DNA of 64,000 nt, from positions 64,519 through 128,518 of the forward strand of contig QANZ01000210.1 of NCBI GenBank assembly GCA_003254925.1, written 5' to 3'. This stretch comes from Chamaecrista fasciculata (Eukaryota; Streptophyta; Magnoliopsida; Fabales; Fabaceae). Made by a program: the position numbers and the translations under genes. Position 1 is the stretch's first letter. Every line of letters begins with the position of its first letter. The notes under the pieces are model-generated. The model worked only from the letters and a program-made list of their open reading frames with translations. It made no database searches and was not told the DNA's origin. Shown here piece after piece: positions 60,399-64,000 of the stretch.

Positions 60399-62039
60399 TG
60401 ACTAATCCTCTTCATTTGGAAATGGCTTTTAGAGGTTTATACGGAGGGATGCTTAGGAAGAAGAAAACTTTAATGGAACAAAGAATGGTTTAGAACAGTG
60501 TCCATCTTGGTTCGTAAATTACTGGATTTTCTGAAGCTGCTGGAGAAGAACCTTGTTGAACTCTTGTTAAAATGTGCTCAAAAGAATTGGTATTCCCCCT
60601 TTTTTTCCTATCCAGTATATGTTCCGCTTCTTATAACATGAAACAGATTCAAAGTTGGAGAACCTTTTAAACAACCTGCATGATGACTGCTTATAATTAT
60701 CTTACAGTGCATGACAATACATTATTCAGTTCAGTCAATTTTACTTGATTCATTTTACCCTTCTTATGTATAGTATAATAGTATAGGTGATTTCTTGGAG
60801 AGATCAGTCTAAATACCATGTGCTCTATTGTTCCTCCAGGATATTGCTGCCATCTTAAGTAAATTATGCGCAACGAGAGTTCAAAACTGATGGAAGTAAA
60901 ATAAGATACACCATTGCATGAAAGGAAGTCAAGAAAATCCCATGCAGCACAGGCCAAAATTGGGGATAAACACAAGAGAACCAGTAATTCAATGGCAGTT
61001 AACTAAACCACAGTTAATACTCTTTGAAGAGATTTTGTAACTAAGCTGATTATCGTTTCATCTTCCAGCAGTTGGGTATAACAACCACACCTAAAATGTG
61101 CCATCCCACTTGCTATTAAGCTTGATGTGGTTTTGAATTTTCCAGAGTCCCATGGTGAATGAAACCCAACAAGAATGCTTGGATTTGATTAACCTAAGGA
61201 TCAAATGAAAGAATTTTACTGGTTGATGCTGGAAGCAACCCTCTATTCTGATGGAACACCTAACCCAAGGGGATCGAAGCCGACAACTCAATTGTTCATC
61301 ATGGACTTGATGGTATTTTGTCAATTCTCAAAGAATGAGCTAGCTTCAGTTTATTGCCAAAGAATCTGTGCTGGCATGCTACCATGAGATGCTCTAAGCC
61401 TTGAAGTGACATTGAATATGTAGAAAATAGTAGTTATAAAGGCATTAAGAACCAATAGTAGAGACAATTTAGAGCTGCCATTTTGGTTTCACAGATGAAC
61501 ACTCTTGATTATGCTGTTGTACGAATATTTTTGCATCATATTGATTGTTTCCATCTGTTCCTATGGCTTGCTTGCAAAAGGTTCAACTTTTGAGAATTTT
61601 TATTTGTTTGATTTGATTCTATCATTGAGCCATTTAATTTTTGAATTGACTGAATCAAACCGATGAGTACTGGTACAAAGGGCATAATATGGGGATCAGA
61701 GGAAGATAACAGTATATTTTCCTCTATCTGGAGTTTCACTTATCATTTTATAGTTTAGACCCTTAGCTTAGAGTTGCTGGTAATCCCTATAAACAGTGGA
61801 GTATGAGCAAGCTTTGAGGTACCATTTTGCAGAGTGTAATGAAGAAGAAAATCATTGAGGCGACTTAATGACTACGTATCTTTTTGTGTGTGTGTGCAAA
61901 TCATGATATTCATTGCCGATAGCATGACTAATAATTTTGTTACGGATTTTCCATTTAAGTTTATGAGATTTGAACTCTCACTAGTTATCATTCACTCTTG
62001 TAGTTGACTATGTATCTATTTAGTTTGCTGCATGTCGTG
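60399..62039. other. 3' flank of the PPR gene
   Basis: No second gene was recognised in this 1.6 kb. Short open frames on both strands have no family resemblance. The near part is presumably 3' UTR. Confidence 0.4.
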
Positions 62040-62374
62040 TAGGCCTGTTCAAATCCAATCCAATCCAAACTCAACCGATCAATCCAATCCAAACCGATCA
62101 AAACCGACCAAAACCAATCATCTAATTGGTTGAATTGGATTAAAAATGATGAAAATCGATTAGTTCGGTTCGGATGGTTTTGAAAACCAAAAACCGACCG
62201 AACCAAACCGAACTATATTAATAATTTAATTAAATATTATTTATATTATATTAAATAAAANGGTTGACCTAAAATGACTGGATTGATTGGATGACTTTAG
62301 TTGTCATCCAATTTGTTCGGTTCGGTTGAAAAAAAATGTCAAAACCGATCCAAACCGAAGTTTGAACATCCCTA
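62040..62374. mobile_element. hAT MITE with perfect 8 bp target duplication
   Basis: The ends TAGGCCTGTTCAAA and, inverted, TAGGGATGTTCAAAC are flanked by the exact direct repeat ATGTCGTG (62032-62039 and 62375-62382). The body is built of ATCCAATCC and AACCGA words in opposite directions in the two halves. One base (62261) is undetermined. The 8 bp duplication and TA(G)GG start identify the hAT superfamily. Confidence 0.88.
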
Positions 62375-62382
62375 ATGTCGTG

Positions 62383-63130
62383 TAAGAGATTATTGGTCTT
62401 CCATGTCACTATGTAAATAAAGGAAAAATATGGTTTGGCTTTTTTTATTGAGAAAAAAATATACTTATATTTAGTACTTGAATTATTGTTTTTGCAAGCT
62501 CAAAGTTTATAGTTGGCCGTGCATGAGCTAAAATTTGTTTGAGAGTGAAGAGTTCGTTTGGGATTGATTTTGTGATTATTAAAAGTTTGGGTAGAACATT
62601 GCTTCGTAATTGTTGTACCATTTTTGTGCTTGGATATTGACCTGGGTTTGGATCAAGAAAGAGAAGCTATTGCAGTTTTTTTCTTAAAAAAAAATACAGG
62701 AAAGTGATGGAATCTATTTCTTATCATTATTATTGTTATTTGGGTAGAAATGGAGTTGAATTAAAGCCTTTATTTTGATGTGAAAGTTCGTTGTGGTGGG
62801 TGTGTTTCCTTGAATGATCATGAGAGATCCATGAAATCATTGATGAAAAATGTTTTTTTTGAGAACATCAAGTGTTGGGATTTTGTGAAGGGATGTACGT
62901 AATATTCAATTAGTAAATACCCTACTATTATATAGGGTATAAGAATTCAAAATATCTAAAAAAAATTTTTTATCAACTTTTAATCAAATATATTAAAAAT
63001 TAATATTAAATCTAAAAGATATCTCAAACACATTGTGAGAATAACATAAAATATAATTCAAATAATTTTTCTAAAAAATTAAACTTGACAACTATTAAAA
63101 AAAAAAAGGAAACAAAATAACAATCAAATA
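62383..63130. other. Intergenic region, AT-rich
   Basis: No gene or element end was recognised before the LTR-element fossil at the right edge. Confidence 0.4.
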
Positions 63131-64000
63131 TGTTCACAAAACATATTGCATGTTATAAAATATATGAAATAAGAAGATTCAAAGTAAAGAGAAAAATAGG
63201 ATGAGAGATGGATGTTATTATTCAATTAATCTCCAACCTTTACATCAACTCCTAAAGCCTCTACTAAAGGATCTCAAGGGGGGGAAGTACCTAATGAATA
63301 CATAGACTCATATTCATGTACACAAGAAACTAAAGATCATAAACTTAATTACAAATGACATTACAAATTTCTATACATTGAAATATGAAAAGACAATTGT
63401 GAATGTTCACCGATACTAATTATATATAACACTCCCCCTTGAATATTCACAATGTTATGATACGCATTACAAGCTGCCTCATTAAAAACCTTTCCAGGAA
63501 AACCCAGTGGGACAAAACTACGGTGAAGGGAAAAAGAGTACACGCGTATCTCCCCCTCATTATTACATCACTGAAGATCTTTTAATCAACGAATTCTAAT
63601 TTGATAAGCCAACTTCTCAAACGTTGCAATTGGCAATGTCTTTATGAACAGATCTGTTAAAAATATCACTTGATCGAACTTGTTGGATTTGTATGTCACC
63701 TTGGTGAACTATATTTCGTTCTATCTCCTTTGATGTATCATTCTTTTAGCTGAACTATACATGTCATATTATCTTTATATAATACGATTGACACATTTCC
63801 TGCAAAAACAAATTACACATCTTCTAGATGTGTTGAATTAGTAGCCTCAACGAAAAATAATTTTGATTTGCCTTATGCATCTACATTACCAACAAATGGT
63901 GAACTAAATTTATTGAAGTAATATAAACCTTATTGAACAACTATTCTTCTAAGATATTGTAAAATATATATTTTTCATTCAATTTATTAATGAAGAATTA
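63131..64000 (-). mobile_element. Ty1/Copia LTR-retrotransposon fossil, 3' part, running off the window
   Basis: On the minus strand the order is a Copia RNase H-like region (about 64000-63560), a polypurine tract AAGGGGGAG (63440-63432), then a 3' LTR beginning TGTTATATATAATTAG at 63431. The LTR's far end, perhaps near 63131, is uncertain. The element is broken, with several breaks in the coding part, so it is not young. Its 5' part lies right of the window. Confidence 0.7.

Noticed and set aside
60697-61387. Several 60-92 residue frames after the PPR gene
   Set aside because: They overlap one another on both strands and show no recognisable domain or splice structure.
1-64000. CRISPR arrays, operons, rRNA or complete tRNA genes
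   Set aside because: None seen. The direct repeats here are transposon arms, a minisatellite or the repeat pair at the plastid insertion, and the genes are spliced eukaryotic genes.

Overview
The window is nuclear DNA of a flowering plant, most likely a eudicot. The evidence is multi-exon genes with GT-AG introns, plant-specific families (a GDSL esterase, a DUF1664 protein, an E-class PPR protein, a chloroplast-type tRNase Z), a fragment of plastid ndhB, an Au-type SINE, and AT-rich intergenic DNA full of small DNA transposons. Two runs of N (24781-25251 and 42257-42813) are assembly gaps.

There are eight protein genes. From left to right: the last two exons of a GDSL esterase/lipase (+, 1135-3308, its first exon lies outside the window); a small two-EF-hand protein (+, 6336-7332); TFIID subunit TAF6 in twelve coding exons (-, 7943-18855); a DUF1664 membrane/coiled-coil protein in eleven exons (-, 25845-30406); a CacyBP/SIP-like CS+SGS protein in five exons (-, 33418-36447); a BPI/LBP-family lipid-binding glycoprotein in six exons (+, 45834-51550); a chloroplast-type short tRNase Z in eight exons (+, 53510-57543); and an intronless PPR protein (+, 58677-60398). 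All exon joins were worked out by hand from splice consensus and reading phase, and every one closes in frame. The order TAF6-DUF1664-BPI/LBP, with tRNase Z and the GDSL gene nearby, recalls two Arabidopsis segments (At1g04950-04970 and At2g04530-04570), which suggests conserved gene order. The eight genes do not form a pathway.

The space between and inside genes is dominated by inverted-repeat elements with ends of the form TTTTGGTCC...GGACCAAAA. At least five have a direct 9-10 bp duplication at both ends (6590-7082, 19409-20806, 37665-39953, 44320-44858, 52113-52502), and two more have an imperfect or poly-A-blurred one, which points to Mutator-like (MULE) non-autonomous elements. One of them, 37665-39953, carries a degraded piece of a plant C2-domain gene between long inverted arms and looks like a Pack-MULE. 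A hAT MITE with a perfect 8 bp duplication lies at 62040-62374. LINE and SINE pieces sit in introns. LTR-retroelement fossils occur near 12230-12840, 30470-32060 and 63130-64000.

Other oddities are a plastid (ndhB) insertion in a TAF6 intron flanked by an identical 44 bp direct repeat, a near-perfect 46 bp palindrome upstream of the CacyBP gene framed by 16 bp direct repeats, and a minisatellite shared by the DNA next to both sequence gaps.
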